Source of the DNA: an uncultured Bacteroidales bacterium | GTDB lineage: Bacteria > Bacteroidota > Bacteroidia > Bacteroidales > UBA932 | Assembly (NCBI GenBank): GCA_946403855.1 | Contig: CAMJBH010000003.1 | Span: 62,001 to 126,000, forward strand | Direction of reading: 5' to 3' | DNA: 64,000 nucleotides | Shown: positions 1 through 8,105 of the stretch, piece after piece | How positions within the stretch are numbered: position 1 is the first letter of the stretch | Layout of the letters: every line of letters starts with the position of its first letter | Translations under genes and position numbers: made by a program | The notes under the pieces: generated by a model | Databases searched by the model: none | Told to the model about the DNA's origin: nothing | Seen by the model: the letters and a program-made list of their open reading frames with translations, nothing else

Positions 1-232
1 TCCGGTCTTTGTCGGAAAGGTTCTGTATGCGCAGGTCCAGGCCGCTTACGCGGAAATCCACGAGCAGCGACTCTTCGGTACGGGCAATCCTTCCGTTGCA
101 TAAGGGGGCATAAGGATAGGCGTCTGGCCAGTTGATAGTATCTACCCTGAAAGGTTCGCCGCCAAGTTCGATTGCGGTATCGAGGTCAATGTCCTCGAGG
201 TTACGGAGTAAAGGGATGCGTAACGATTTCAT
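1..232 (-). CDS. CBM9-like carbohydrate-binding protein, 3'-truncated
   Basis: Reading back from an ATG at 232, the frame is open to the window edge, giving about 77 N-terminal residues. The stretch VDTINWPDAYPYAP followed by IARTEESLLVDF resembles the start of the Bacteroidota 'carbohydrate-binding family 9-like' domain, in which a W..YPY.P motif precedes the first strands. There is no signal peptide. It lies 3 bp after the queF stop and so is probably the last visible gene of the transporter-queF operon, though no functional link to queuosine is evident. The family call rests on a short N-terminal piece and is tentative. Confidence 0.5.
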   Translation of the reverse strand, partial: MKSLRIPLLRNLEDIDLDTAIELGGEPFRVDTINWPDAYPYAPLCNGRIARTEESLLVDFRVSGLDLRIQNLSDKDR

Positions 233-235
233 ACT

Positions 236-694
236 CTATTCATGGTTTTCAAGACGTCTGAGCGCAAGCTCTTCCCAGCGCGTTCCGGGACGGCCGTAAT
301 TGGCGTAAGGATAAATGCTTATGCCTCCCCTGGGAACAAACAGTCCGGTGACTTCCAGATACTTAGGATCCATGAGCCGCACCAGGTCCTTCATTATGAC
401 ATTCACGCAGTCTTCATGGAAAGCGCCTTCGTCGCGGAAACTGAAAAGGTACAGTTTGAGGCTCTTGCTCTCCACCATGCGCTTGTCGGGCACATAGCTT
501 ATGCGGATTTCCGCAAAGTCGGGCTGCCCTGTAATCGGGCACAGGCTTGTGAATTCGGGGCAGTTGAAACGCACCCAATAGTCATTGTCCTGGTGCTTGT
601 TTTCAAAAGTTTCGAGCACCGAAGGATCGTATGTACTTTTATATACTGCTTTGTGGCCGAGGGACTTCAAGCCCTCCGATTTCCTTTCTTCCAT
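236..694 (-). CDS. queF: NADPH-dependent 7-cyano-7-deazaguanine reductase QueF
   Basis: This cytosolic enzyme reduces preQ0 to preQ1, the last free-base step of queuosine synthesis. At 152 residues it is the short, single-domain (YkvM-type) form. The catalytic cysteine is Cys52 in [13 protein letters not shown], Asp59 follows as the expected acid, and the diagnostic NADPH-side motif ESKSLK is at 75-80. The start overlaps the stop of the upstream queuosine-precursor transporter as TAATG, so the two are almost certainly translated together. The pairing suggests that preQ0 made or imported by the cell is reduced here. The call is firm. Confidence 0.95.
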   Translation of the reverse strand: MEERKSEGLKSLGHKAVYKSTYDPSVLETFENKHQDNDYWVRFNCPEFTSLCPITGQPDFAEIRISYVPDKRMVESKSLKLYLFSFRDEGAFHEDCVNVIMKDLVRLMDPKYLEVTGLFVPRGGISIYPYANYGRPGTRWEELALRRLENHE

Positions 695-1371
695 TATAAA
701 TCTCCTATCTTGAACGGATTGTAAGAAATGTCTGTATCATAAGTATCCACCTGCTCGGCCGCCTTGACCTTGCGGACCACAAGGGAGGTCACGGGCAGGA
801 TGAGAATTTCATAGCACACCTTGAAAGTAACCTGGGCAAGCATCATAGACGCGAGGGCCTTCAGCGGAGTGCCCCAGAACGCTATCGGCATGAATATAAG
901 CGAGTCCAGAAGCTCTCCGGCAAGTGAAGACAGGATTGCCCGCACACCGAAGCGGCGCCCTTCGGAGGCAATTTTCATTTTGCTGAGCACCAGCGAATTG
1001 AGGTGCGATCCGGCCAGGAACGCCAGCAGCGAAGCCGCAGCCACCCTGGGAGCCATATTGAACATGAAGTCGAAATGTTCGGCCCCGTCCCAGAACGAAG
1101 CGGCGGGCAGCCACACCAGGAGCTGTCCCAGAATGACCACCAGGAAATTCATAAAGAAGGCCGTCCATATGACGAAACGCGCCTTCTTGTAGCCCCACAC
1201 TTCGGATATACAGTCGTTAAGGATATACGACAGTGGGAAGATGATCACAGCCCCGGGAAGATTTATCCCCCAAAGGCTTATCACCTTGGTTGCGAACAGA
1301 TTGGACGTAATGAGGCAGACCGTAAACAGCACTGCCATCAACAAGAATGTTGTCGAAAACTCTTTTTTCAT
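694..1371 (-). CDS. yhhQ: queuosine precursor transporter (YhhQ/VUT family)
   Basis: A 225-residue inner-membrane protein of the Vut_1/YhhQ family, with about six hydrophobic segments beginning at [18 protein letters not shown] and the family feature [14 protein letters not shown]. The family imports queuosine precursors (preQ0/preQ1) in enterobacteria; here the adjacent queF supports the same role. The ORF track begins at 1473, but that extension runs through a TAnnTTTG promoter box (1433-1440) and overlaps the preceding gene. The start MKKEFSTT at 1371 places a leader of about 55 nt in front, which may carry a riboswitch. The exact ligand is inferred from context. Confidence 0.85.
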   Translation of the reverse strand: MKKEFSTTFLLMAVLFTVCLITSNLFATKVISLWGINLPGAVIIFPLSYILNDCISEVWGYKKARFVIWTAFFMNFLVVILGQLLVWLPAASFWDGAEHFDFMFNMAPRVAAASLLAFLAGSHLNSLVLSKMKIASEGRRFGVRAILSSLAGELLDSLIFMPIAFWGTPLKALASMMLAQVTFKVCYEILILPVTSLVVRKVKAAEQVDTYDTDISYNPFKIGDL

Positions 1372-1375
1372 CTTT

Positions 1376-1405
1376 GCAGTTTTTATAGTGGTACCTGTTA
1401 CACTT
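1376..1405 (-). promoter_or_regulatory. candidate preQ1-I-like riboswitch in transporter leader
   Basis: On the minus strand the leader reads AGTG, a 10-nt loop TAACAGGTAC, CACT, then ATAAAAACTG. AGTG/CACT can form P1 (4 bp). CAG in the loop (1397-1395) can pair with CTG in the A-rich tail (1379-1377), giving the H-type pseudoknot layout of preQ1-I aptamers, whose tails read AUAAAAAACUA. The tail ends 5 nt before the ATG, so ligand binding could hide the translation start. P1 is short, and I matched the layout by eye only. The queuosine context is the main support. Confidence 0.35.
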
Positions 1406-1432
1406 GATCCTGCACCGTGCAGAATCTCGCCG

Positions 1433-1440
1433 CAAAGATA
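1433..1440 (-). promoter_or_regulatory. Bacteroidota -7 box for transporter-queF operon
   Basis: TATCTTTG on the minus strand matches the TAnnTTTG -7 consensus. It lies between the thioesterase stop and the transporter start, giving a leader of about 55 nt. No clear TTG is present at the expected -33 distance. Confidence 0.5.
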
Positions 1441-1453
1441 GACATTTTTTTTG

Positions 1454-1867
1454 TTATCGCACGCAGGTATCAACTATCGCCCGGTAAAGCTCCGGGAAAC
1501 GGGTCGCCAGCGGTACGGGCTTGCCGGCTTCGATAAAGCAGTGGGTGCTGGTTGCAGTGCACACCAGCTTGCCTCCGACCTTCATGGTGTATTTGAAGCT
1601 GATTTTAAGATCGCTCATTTCATCCACAAGCACTTCAATTTCTATCACATCCTTGAATGTCGTGGTGCGTTTGTAATTGATACTCAGCGATACAACCGGC
1701 GACACTACTCCCTCTGCCTCCATACGCTCAAAGCCATAGCCAAGCTCGTCCATCCAATAGATACGGGCTTCTTCCATGAAGCGTATATAGTTGGAGTGAT
1801 GGGTGACGCCCATCCTGTCGCACTCATAATACTTAACCTGATGCTTGTAGGGCTGGATCTGTTTCAT
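1454..1867 (-). CDS. acyl-CoA thioesterase, hotdog fold (YbgC/4HBT family)
   Basis: A 137-residue single hotdog-domain protein. The N-terminal motif YYECDRMGVTHHSNYIRFMEEAR carries the Asp and the His/Tyr pattern of the 4-hydroxybenzoyl-CoA thioesterase/YbgC family, which hydrolyses acyl-CoA thioesters in the cytosol. The substrate cannot be deduced. The start at 1867 (MKQIQPYKH) forms a 4-bp ATGA overlap with the stop of the ABC exporter gene, so the upstream ATG in the track (1894) is rejected. It is the last gene of the exporter operon, before the promoter of the queuosine transporter. Confidence 0.85.
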   Translation of the reverse strand: MKQIQPYKHQVKYYECDRMGVTHHSNYIRFMEEARIYWMDELGYGFERMEAEGVVSPVVSLSINYKRTTTFKDVIEIEVLVDEMSDLKISFKYTMKVGGKLVCTATSTHCFIEAGKPVPLATRFPELYRAIVDTCVR

Positions 1868-3642
1868 AATTTTCCTCCTGTATATAATTCCCAATATTTA
1901 CCGTGGGTTTCGAGCAGTTCGAAATGCTTTCCGGCCTCTATAATGTGACCCTTTTCCAGAACGATAATGTAATCGGCGTCACGTACAGTCGAAAGCCTGT
2001 GGGCGATGACGAAGCTAGTACGGCCTTTCATTATGCTGTCCATGCTCTTCTGGATGAGTTTCTCGGTTCGTGTGTCAATCGAAGATGTGGCCTCGTCGAG
2101 GACCAGGACTGGCGGATCGGCTACCGCCGTACGCGCTATGCTCAGCAGCTGCCTCTCGCCTGCGCTCAGAGAACCGCCGTCCCCTTCTATGCATGTGTTA
2201 TAGCCATCCGGCAGACGCATAATGAAAGAGTGGGCGCATGCAAGCTTGGCCGCCTCGATGCATTCTTCATCAGTGGCGTCGAGCCTGCCGAAACGTATAT
2301 TTTCCATGACGGTACCGCTGAACAGTTCCGTCTGCTGGAGCACTATTCCGAGGGAGCCGCGCAGCGAAGGCTTCTCTATGTCAAACACATTGAAATCATC
2401 GATACGTATCTCTCCGTCCGAAATGTCGTAGAAACGGTTGATAAGGTTGGTGATGGTGGTCTTCCCCGCCCCGGTGCCGCCCACAAAGGCAATCTTCTGC
2501 CCCGGATAAGCCGTGAGTGTTATATCGTAAAGCACCTGTTTCTCAGGCACATAGGCAAAGTCCACGTCTTTTAGGCTCACGAGGCCCTCCTGGGGCACAA
2601 GTTTGTCCCCGTCTTTCCAGAACCAGCCGCTGCCGGACTTGACCAGCTTCACTTTTCCTTCGTCTTTCTCCGGGGTTTCGTCCAAGAGGTCATAGACCCT
2701 GTCGGCGCCGGCCGAAGCCATGGCTATATTGTTGACTTCCTGGCTTATCTGGGCAATGGGACGGGAAAAGTTCTTATGCAGCGTAAGGAACGACACAAGA
2801 GTACCGACCGTAAGCGCCGCTGCTCCGTAGTTCAACGAAATATATGCTCCCGCGATTGCTATCAAGACATAGCCAAGGTTAGCTATGCCGGCATTGATGG
2901 GCATGACAGTATTGGCCACGCGGTTGGCCTTGAATACGCTTCGGAAGAGATCTTTGTTGATTTCAGCGAAGCCCTGCGCAGCCTGCGCCTCATGGCTGAA
3001 GACCTTCACCACTTTCTGGCCAGAGACCATTTCTTCAATGTATCCGTTCACCCGGGCCATGTTTTCCTGTCGCCCCTTGAAGTAGCGGCGAGAGTACTTG
3101 GACATGGTGACGGCCACCACCATCGCACCGGCTGCGCAAAGAAGCGACAGGCCCGTAAGCGGCACGCTCAGCACAAGCATGCTCACAAAGGTGGAGACCA
3201 GCGTTATAACGGCGCTGAAAAGATGCGGCAAGGTACGTCCCACCATCTGACGGAAGGTGTCCATATCGTTGGTAAAGACCGACATTACCGATCCGTGGGA
3301 GTGGGAGTCGAAGTACCTGAGCGGAAGGCGCATGAGGTGATCGAAGGCATCGATACGGAGCTGCCTGATTATGCCCTGTTCCACCTTGATCATGAAGAAA
3401 TTGTAGAAGAAGGAGGCGGCTGTTCCGAGCAGCAGCACTGCAGCCAGTTTGAGCAGCGCCAGCCCCAGCGGAGAGAAATCGGGCACGTCCTGCTGTGAAA
3501 GCGGAAGTATATAGCCGTCGATCAGCGTGCGCGTAAAGAGGGTCATGGCAAGGGTGCACAAAGTCGAAACCACTATGAGCACCGCCACTGCGAGCAGAGT
3601 CCATTTCCAGTCCCGGAACATGTGTTTCAGAAGCCGTTTCAT
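1864..3642 (-). CDS. ABC exporter half-transporter (canonical Walker B subunit)
   Basis: A 592-residue fused transmembrane/ATPase half-transporter. Six membrane segments occupy about residues 15-310 and the nucleotide-binding domain about 345-580. Walker A is GGTGAGKTT and Walker B is VLVLDEATSS with the catalytic Glu present. The signature motif is LSAGE rather than LSGGQ. It overlaps the next exporter gene by 4 bp (ATGA) and should form a heterodimer with it in the inner membrane. The altered signature here and the altered Walker B in the partner fall in the same composite ATP site, as in known asymmetric exporters. The cargo (drug, lipid or peptide) is not evident. Confidence 0.9.
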   Translation of the reverse strand: MKRLLKHMFRDWKWTLLAVAVLIVVSTLCTLAMTLFTRTLIDGYILPLSQQDVPDFSPLGLALLKLAAVLLLGTAASFFYNFFMIKVEQGIIRQLRIDAFDHLMRLPLRYFDSHSHGSVMSVFTNDMDTFRQMVGRTLPHLFSAVITLVSTFVSMLVLSVPLTGLSLLCAAGAMVVAVTMSKYSRRYFKGRQENMARVNGYIEEMVSGQKVVKVFSHEAQAAQGFAEINKDLFRSVFKANRVANTVMPINAGIANLGYVLIAIAGAYISLNYGAAALTVGTLVSFLTLHKNFSRPIAQISQEVNNIAMASAGADRVYDLLDETPEKDEGKVKLVKSGSGWFWKDGDKLVPQEGLVSLKDVDFAYVPEKQVLYDITLTAYPGQKIAFVGGTGAGKTTITNLINRFYDISDGEIRIDDFNVFDIEKPSLRGSLGIVLQQTELFSGTVMENIRFGRLDATDEECIEAAKLACAHSFIMRLPDGYNTCIEGDGGSLSAGERQLLSIARTAVADPPVLVLDEATSSIDTRTEKLIQKSMDSIMKGRTSFVIAHRLSTVRDADYIIVLEKGHIIEAGKHFELLETHGKYWELYTGGKL

Positions 3643-5384
3643 ACCTGATCGAAATCGGCCTCCCCTCCGGATGTCTGCATATCGTATATTTCCTTGTATA
3701 TTCCGCCTGAGGCGAGGAGTTGCTCATGGGTGCCGACTCCGCATATACGACCGTCGTCCATAACCACTATGCGATCGGCATCCTTGATGCTGAGTATGCG
3801 CTGCGAGATGATCAGCAGTGTGGTATCCGGGATGCGCCTGGCGAAAGTATCCCTTATGCGTGCGTCAGTGGCCGTATCAACGGCGCTGGTGGAGTCGTCC
3901 AGAACCAGCACTTTGGGGTGCCGGAGCAAAGCCCTGGCTATGCACAGGCGCTGCCTCTGGCCGCCGGACAAGTTGGCTCCTCCCTGGTCGATGACGGTAT
4001 TAAGCCCCTGCGGCAAATCGGCGACGAAGTCGGCCGCAGACAGCTCACAGGCTTCAAGACACTCCTGCTCAGTGGCATCGGGGTCTCCCCAGCGGAGGTT
4101 TTCGAGCACGGTACCGCTGAACAGCGTGTTGTTCTGCAGCACCACGCCCACGGCCCCGCGTATAGCATCAAAAGAATACTCTTTTACATCGCGGCCGCCC
4201 ACTTTCACAACGCCGCTTCTTGCATCGTACAAACGGCTTATCAGGTTGACGAGCGTGGATTTTCCGCTTCCGGTACCGCCTATGATTCCAATTCTTTCGC
4301 CGGCCGAAATATGCAGGTTGACGTCAATCAGGGCAGGATTTCCGCCCTCGGCATACGAGAAGCTCACATCCTCGAAGTCTATGCTTCCGTCCGGGACGTC
4401 GGTCAGAGGGTTGTCCACTTCTTTCATGCCGGGTTCGTGGTCCAGCACCTCCGCTATACGTTTTCCGCTCGCAACGCTCTGGGTGAGCATCACAAAAATC
4501 ATGGAAAGCATCATCAGCGAGCTGAGAATCTGCATCTGGTAGGTGAACAGTGAGGTCAGCTGGCCAGTGGTGAGCGTTCCGCCGACAATGAATTTGGCAC
4601 CGAACCACGACAGGATTATCATGGATGCATAGGTGACGATGTTCATGACCGGCTGGTTGAAGTTAACTATCGTCTCAGCGGCTACGTTCAGGCGGTAGAT
4701 CACATCTACGGCTGCACGGAACCGCAGTCCTTCGTGCTTTTCGCGCACGAAAGACTTGATTACCATGATGCCTGCCACGCCTTCCCGGACGACGCTGTTA
4801 AGGTCGTCGTACTTGCGCATGAGTTCGGCGAAAAGCTTCATGGAACGGGACACTATGAAGTAAAGCGCCACGGCCAGGAACGCCATGGCTCCGACGAACA
4901 CCAGGCTCAGGCGCAGGTTGATGAAAAAGCTCATGAACATGCCCGCCAGCACGTTCAGGGGCGCCCTCACGCTTATGCGCAGCAGCATCTGGAAGGCGTT
5001 CTGAAGGTTGGCCACGTCGGTGGTCATGCGGGTCACAAGGCCTCCGGTGCTGAAGGTATCGATGTCCGAAAAGCTGAAAGTCTGGATCTTGTCGAACATG
5101 GCGCCTCTGAGGTTCATGGCAAAGCCGGCCGAACTGCGGGCGGATTCGCGTCCGGACATGATTCCGAAGAAAAGGCTCACGGCCGCGATCCCAACCATTA
5201 TGGTTCCGTACTTCCACACCGCATCGATATTACCGGCCATAAGGCCTTTGTCTATCAGGGATGCGGTGACATAGGGGATGAGTACGCCCATAAGTACTTC
5301 AAGAGCAGTCCAAAGCGGCGCCATCAAGGCGGAGCGTTTGAACTGCCCTACATAAGATAATAATGTCCTCAACACGAGGGACAA
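3639..5384 (-). CDS. ABC exporter half-transporter (degenerate Walker B subunit)
   Basis: A 581-residue membrane-spanning/ATPase protein, the first gene of the exporter pair. Walker A is GGTGSGKST and the signature is LSGGQRQRL. Walker B reads VLVLDDSTSAVD, with Asp in place of the catalytic Glu, so one ATP site of the heterodimer is probably slow or inactive. No ATG is available at the N-terminus: the frame opens with TTG at 5384 or GTG at 5375, and an in-frame TAA lies just upstream. The first ATG would remove part of the first membrane segment. A short divergent gap separates it from the nicotinamidase gene. Confidence 0.88.
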   Translation of the reverse strand: MSLVLRTLLSYVGQFKRSALMAPLWTALEVLMGVLIPYVTASLIDKGLMAGNIDAVWKYGTIMVGIAAVSLFFGIMSGRESARSSAGFAMNLRGAMFDKIQTFSFSDIDTFSTGGLVTRMTTDVANLQNAFQMLLRISVRAPLNVLAGMFMSFFINLRLSLVFVGAMAFLAVALYFIVSRSMKLFAELMRKYDDLNSVVREGVAGIMVIKSFVREKHEGLRFRAAVDVIYRLNVAAETIVNFNQPVMNIVTYASMIILSWFGAKFIVGGTLTTGQLTSLFTYQMQILSSLMMLSMIFVMLTQSVASGKRIAEVLDHEPGMKEVDNPLTDVPDGSIDFEDVSFSYAEGGNPALIDVNLHISAGERIGIIGGTGSGKSTLVNLISRLYDARSGVVKVGGRDVKEYSFDAIRGAVGVVLQNNTLFSGTVLENLRWGDPDATEQECLEACELSAADFVADLPQGLNTVIDQGGANLSGGQRQRLCIARALLRHPKVLVLDDSTSAVDTATDARIRDTFARRIPDTTLLIISQRILSIKDADRIVVMDDGRICGVGTHEQLLASGGIYKEIYDMQTSGGEADFDQV

Positions 5385-5411
5385 GGATACTAATTATTGT
5401 GATTTTATTTC

Positions 5412-5419
5412 TATCTTTG
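5412..5419 (+). promoter_or_regulatory. -7 box upstream of nicotinamidase
   Basis: TATCTTTG matches TAnnTTTG and lies 16 nt before the ATG. No good TTG is present at the usual -33 distance. Confidence 0.45.
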
Positions 5420-5435
5420 AAAAAAATCTAAAACT

Positions 5436-5981
5436 ATGTCCAACAGAAGGATTTTACTGGCAGTTGATCTGCAGAAAGATTTCATAGACGGTTCCCTCAC
5501 CGTTCCCAATGCATTCACCGTCATTCCGGAAATCAACAGGGTAAAAAAAGATTTCGACCTGGTGTACTTCACCCTGGACTGGCACCCGCTTAACCACTGT
5601 TCCTTCAAAGCACAGGGCGGGCCTTGGCCCCCTCACTGCATTCATCACACTGCAGGCGCTTCGATTCCCGACGAGGTGTTCGAAGGACTTGAAGAGAGCC
5701 GCATCCGCTTCATCTTGAAAGGGCGCCGTCCGGAGCGCGAGGAATACGGTGCGTTTGTGGATTTCGATCCTGATAATCAAGACCTTTTCGAGCCCGGCGA
5801 CGAAGTTGTAGTGTGCGGAATAGCCGCGGAGTACTGCGTGCTTGAGACGCTCAAAAAGCTTTATGAGATAAGTCTTAAGATAGGATTCACGGTTAAGGTG
5901 TTCCTTGGCGGTACGGCTAAGTTTGAAAGCCACGACACCGTTGTCGCTTTCATGGCGGAGAACGGAATCAAAGTCTGGTAG
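5436..5981 (+). CDS. pncA: nicotinamidase (isochorismatase-like hydrolase)
   Basis: A 181-residue cytosolic hydrolase that converts nicotinamide to nicotinate for NAD salvage. The catalytic triad is visible as Asp11 (VDLQKDF), Lys95 (ILKG) and Cys134 (AAEYCVLET). The metal-binding set is Asp48, His50 and His54 in DWHPLNHCSF, which distinguishes PncA from most other isochorismatase-fold proteins. The gene is monocistronic, with a -7 box in front and a very long hairpin behind. The reading AAEYCV instead of the common ATDYCV is a mild variant. The call is secure at the family level and likely at the enzyme level. Confidence 0.88.
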   Translation: MSNRRILLAVDLQKDFIDGSLTVPNAFTVIPEINRVKKDFDLVYFTLDWHPLNHCSFKAQGGPWPPHCIHHTAGASIPDEVFEGLEESRIRFILKGRRPEREEYGAFVDFDPDNQDLFEPGDEVVVCGIAAEYCVLETLKKLYEISLKIGFTVKVFLGGTAKFESHDTVVAFMAENGIKVW

Positions 5982-6016
5982 CTTCCGCCCGGCATAGAAT
6001 ATTCATTTTTCAGCTA

Positions 6017-6097
6017 TTATACAGCCGCTATACTCTGTTAGGGCACCCGTTAAACATGGGGAAAAGGGTGCCCTAACAGAGTATAGCGGCTGTATAA
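6017..6097. repeat. 32-bp perfect inverted repeat (17-nt loop)
   Basis: The arms at 6017-6048 and 6066-6097 are exact reverse complements over 32 bp, starting TTATACAGCCGC and ending GGGCACCC, around a 17-nt spacer. A decayed partial copy of the right arm follows (GGGTGC at 6107-6112, GGCGGCTGTA at 6124-6133). It lies 36 bp after the nicotinamidase stop. It could terminate transcription, but no T-run follows and the stem is far longer than a terminator needs. A palindromic mobile-element remnant is as likely. Confidence 0.85.
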
Positions 6098-6138
6098 CAA
6101 CGAAACGGGTGCTGGAGCAGTCTGGCGGCTGTAAAAAG

Positions 6139-6171
6139 TTGACAAAATTTTCCGGAGGCATTTAACTTTTG
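6139..6171 (+). promoter_or_regulatory. promoter of UGSC-like gene
   Basis: TTG (6139-6141), 21 nt, then TAACTTTTG (6163-6171), one base longer than the TAnnTTTG consensus. It overlaps the start proposed in the ORF track (6171), which supports the internal ATG at 6207. Confidence 0.4.
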
Positions 6172-6206
6172 TGTACCGGCGCAGTCTAAACTATAAAATC
6201 TCGATT

Positions 6207-8105
6207 ATGAAAAGAACCCTCCTTTGCGCCCTCCTCACCATCATTTGCAGCCTCGCCGGCGCCCAAGAAGGCAGAATTGTCTGCGACGAAAGCTGTGACA
6301 TCCCTACAACCGCGGACCACAGCGGAAACCCCGGATACGCAGTAGTCTCTCCTGTCGGCTACGGCACCGTACCCATGATCCAGCAAGCCCCAAGACTAAC
6401 AAGCCTTAACGGCAAAACAATAGCCGTAGTGGGAGTCAGCTTCATGACCTCCGTCACCCACCCCGAAATCAAGCGCCTCATCCTGGAGAATTATCCCGAC
6501 GCCAAAGTACTGCTGCTCGACGAGATAGGCGCAGCAGGAGTGTACCCCGCACCTGGCATCACACGCAAAGCCAAAGAAGAGTTCCAACGCAAACTCATAG
6601 AAATGAAAGTCGATGCCGTCATCTCAGGCAACGGAGGCTGCGGCCTCTGCACCCCCAAGGAAACCGGCTCCTGCATAGCCGCAGAGTATCTGGGCATCCC
6701 GTCCGTCATCGTTGCCGGCCCCGGCTTTTCCGACCAGGCCCGCTACACCGCCCTGAACAACGGCGTAGCTGTCATGCGCGTTGCCGAATACCCTGGCGCT
6801 TTCGCTGCACAGACCCATGAAGAACTAATACGCAACACCAGAGAAGTCACTTGGCCTCAGATAGTTGACGCTCTCACCCGGCCCATCACGGAGGAAGAGC
6901 TGAATGCCGGAATGTCTGCCACTCACGGAGTTATTCGCGACGACGCGTTCTTCGGCACGCTCGAAGAGATAGACAGCTATTTCAAAGACATGAACTGGAG
7001 CGACGGGCTGCCGTTCGTCCCTCCCACCTACGAGAGAGTACAGGAATTCCTCAAATACACTGACATGAAGTGGGACGAGACGGTGGCGGTACTGCCGATA
7101 GCCCACCGCAACAGCACCGTATGGCATGTGGCAGTGAACGGCGTAATGGCGGGCTGCAAGCCGGAATACATGCCCATCTTGATAGCCATGACCAAAGCTA
7201 TGGGCGGGCCCGATTTCCGCCACACCCTGGCAAGCACCCACGCTTGGATACCCTACAGCTGGATAAACGGCCCTGTGGCCAGGCAGCTCGGCATCGACAG
7301 CGGACAGGGGCAGATAAACGAAGATGCAAACATCGTCCTGGGCCGTTTCATGAACCTGGCGCTCATGAACTTAGCCGGCTACTACGTCAAGCAGGACCGC
7401 ATGGGGACTTTCGGCTATCCGGTGTCCTGGTGCATGGTCGAAGACGATGCCGCCTGCCTGCGCGTCGGTTGGAAGCCCTACCACGTCCGCAACGGATTCA
7501 AACTCAACGAAAGCACCATAACTACGGGTTCCACCTTGCTGTGGGGCAACAACATGGCACCTTCCACAACCGATCCTCAGAAGGTTATGGAATTGCTGGC
7601 CTGGGACATCTCTGAGCGCTGCCAATTCGCACTCGGAAGCGGACGTCAGTACACCTTCAGGACCATTTTGATGACCGAGCCCGTGGCTGCTATCCTGGCC
7701 GGTAAATACCGCAGTCCGGAGGCCCTGGACAAGGCCCTGGTCCAGAATTCCAGACGTCCCGTCAAAGAAAGGGCATTCGCCAACTACTACGCCAATCCCG
7801 GCAGCGCGAAAGACGGAGGCGAGCACAGCCTGAGGCAATATACAGGCCATATTCGCAAAGCTGAAGGAGGCGAACTCACCCCCACCGCCCCCTGGTACGA
7901 TTCCCCCGAGGCGGAGCAGATGACTATTCCCACAATGAAGCAAGGCATGACCGCCTATCTGATCACCGGCGACTCGGCCAGGAACAAGGTACAGACCATG
8001 CCCGGAGGCGGTTATTCCACAATTGCCATCGAACTTCCCGCAAACTGGGACGAGCTCACGGCTCAGCTCGGCTACCGCCCCATCAAAGAATTCTACCTGC
8101 GCTGA
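6207..8105 (+). CDS. secreted UGSC-like family protein, function unknown
   Basis: 632 residues from the ATG at 6207, opening with a Sec signal peptide (MKRTLLCALLTIICSLAGAQ). Residues about 60-215 resemble the UGSC domain. The family's selenocysteine motif U-G-S-C is matched here by C-G-L-C in GNGGCGLCTPKETGSC, so the redox position is cysteine. The rest resembles the region often fused to UGSC domains: WSDGLPFVPPTYERV near 266, AVNGVMAGCKPEYMPI, then INGPVARQLGIDSG. No reaction has been established for the family to my knowledge. Secretion suggests a periplasmic role. The stop abuts the stop of the LacI gene. Confidence 0.6.
   Translation: MKRTLLCALLTIICSLAGAQEGRIVCDESCDIPTTADHSGNPGYAVVSPVGYGTVPMIQQAPRLTSLNGKTIAVVGVSFMTSVTHPEIKRLILENYPDAKVLLLDEIGAAGVYPAPGITRKAKEEFQRKLIEMKVDAVISGNGGCGLCTPKETGSCIAAEYLGIPSVIVAGPGFSDQARYTALNNGVAVMRVAEYPGAFAAQTHEELIRNTREVTWPQIVDALTRPITEEELNAGMSATHGVIRDDAFFGTLEEIDSYFKDMNWSDGLPFVPPTYERVQEFLKYTDMKWDETVAVLPIAHRNSTVWHVAVNGVMAGCKPEYMPILIAMTKAMGGPDFRHTLASTHAWIPYSWINGPVARQLGIDSGQGQINEDANIVLGRFMNLALMNLAGYYVKQDRMGTFGYPVSWCMVEDDAACLRVGWKPYHVRNGFKLNESTITTGSTLLWGNNMAPSTTDPQKVMELLAWDISERCQFALGSGRQYTFRTILMTEPVAAILAGKYRSPEALDKALVQNSRRPVKERAFANYYANPGSAKDGGEHSLRQYTGHIRKAEGGELTPTAPWYDSPEAEQMTIPTMKQGMTAYLITGDSARNKVQTMPGGGYSTIAIELPANWDELTAQLGYRPIKEFYLR

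Noticed and set aside
6630-6690. Possible selenocysteine (UGA) codon in the UGSC-like motif
   Set aside because: The relevant codons are read directly as Cys (tgc); no in-frame TGA is present, so no Sec insertion is needed.
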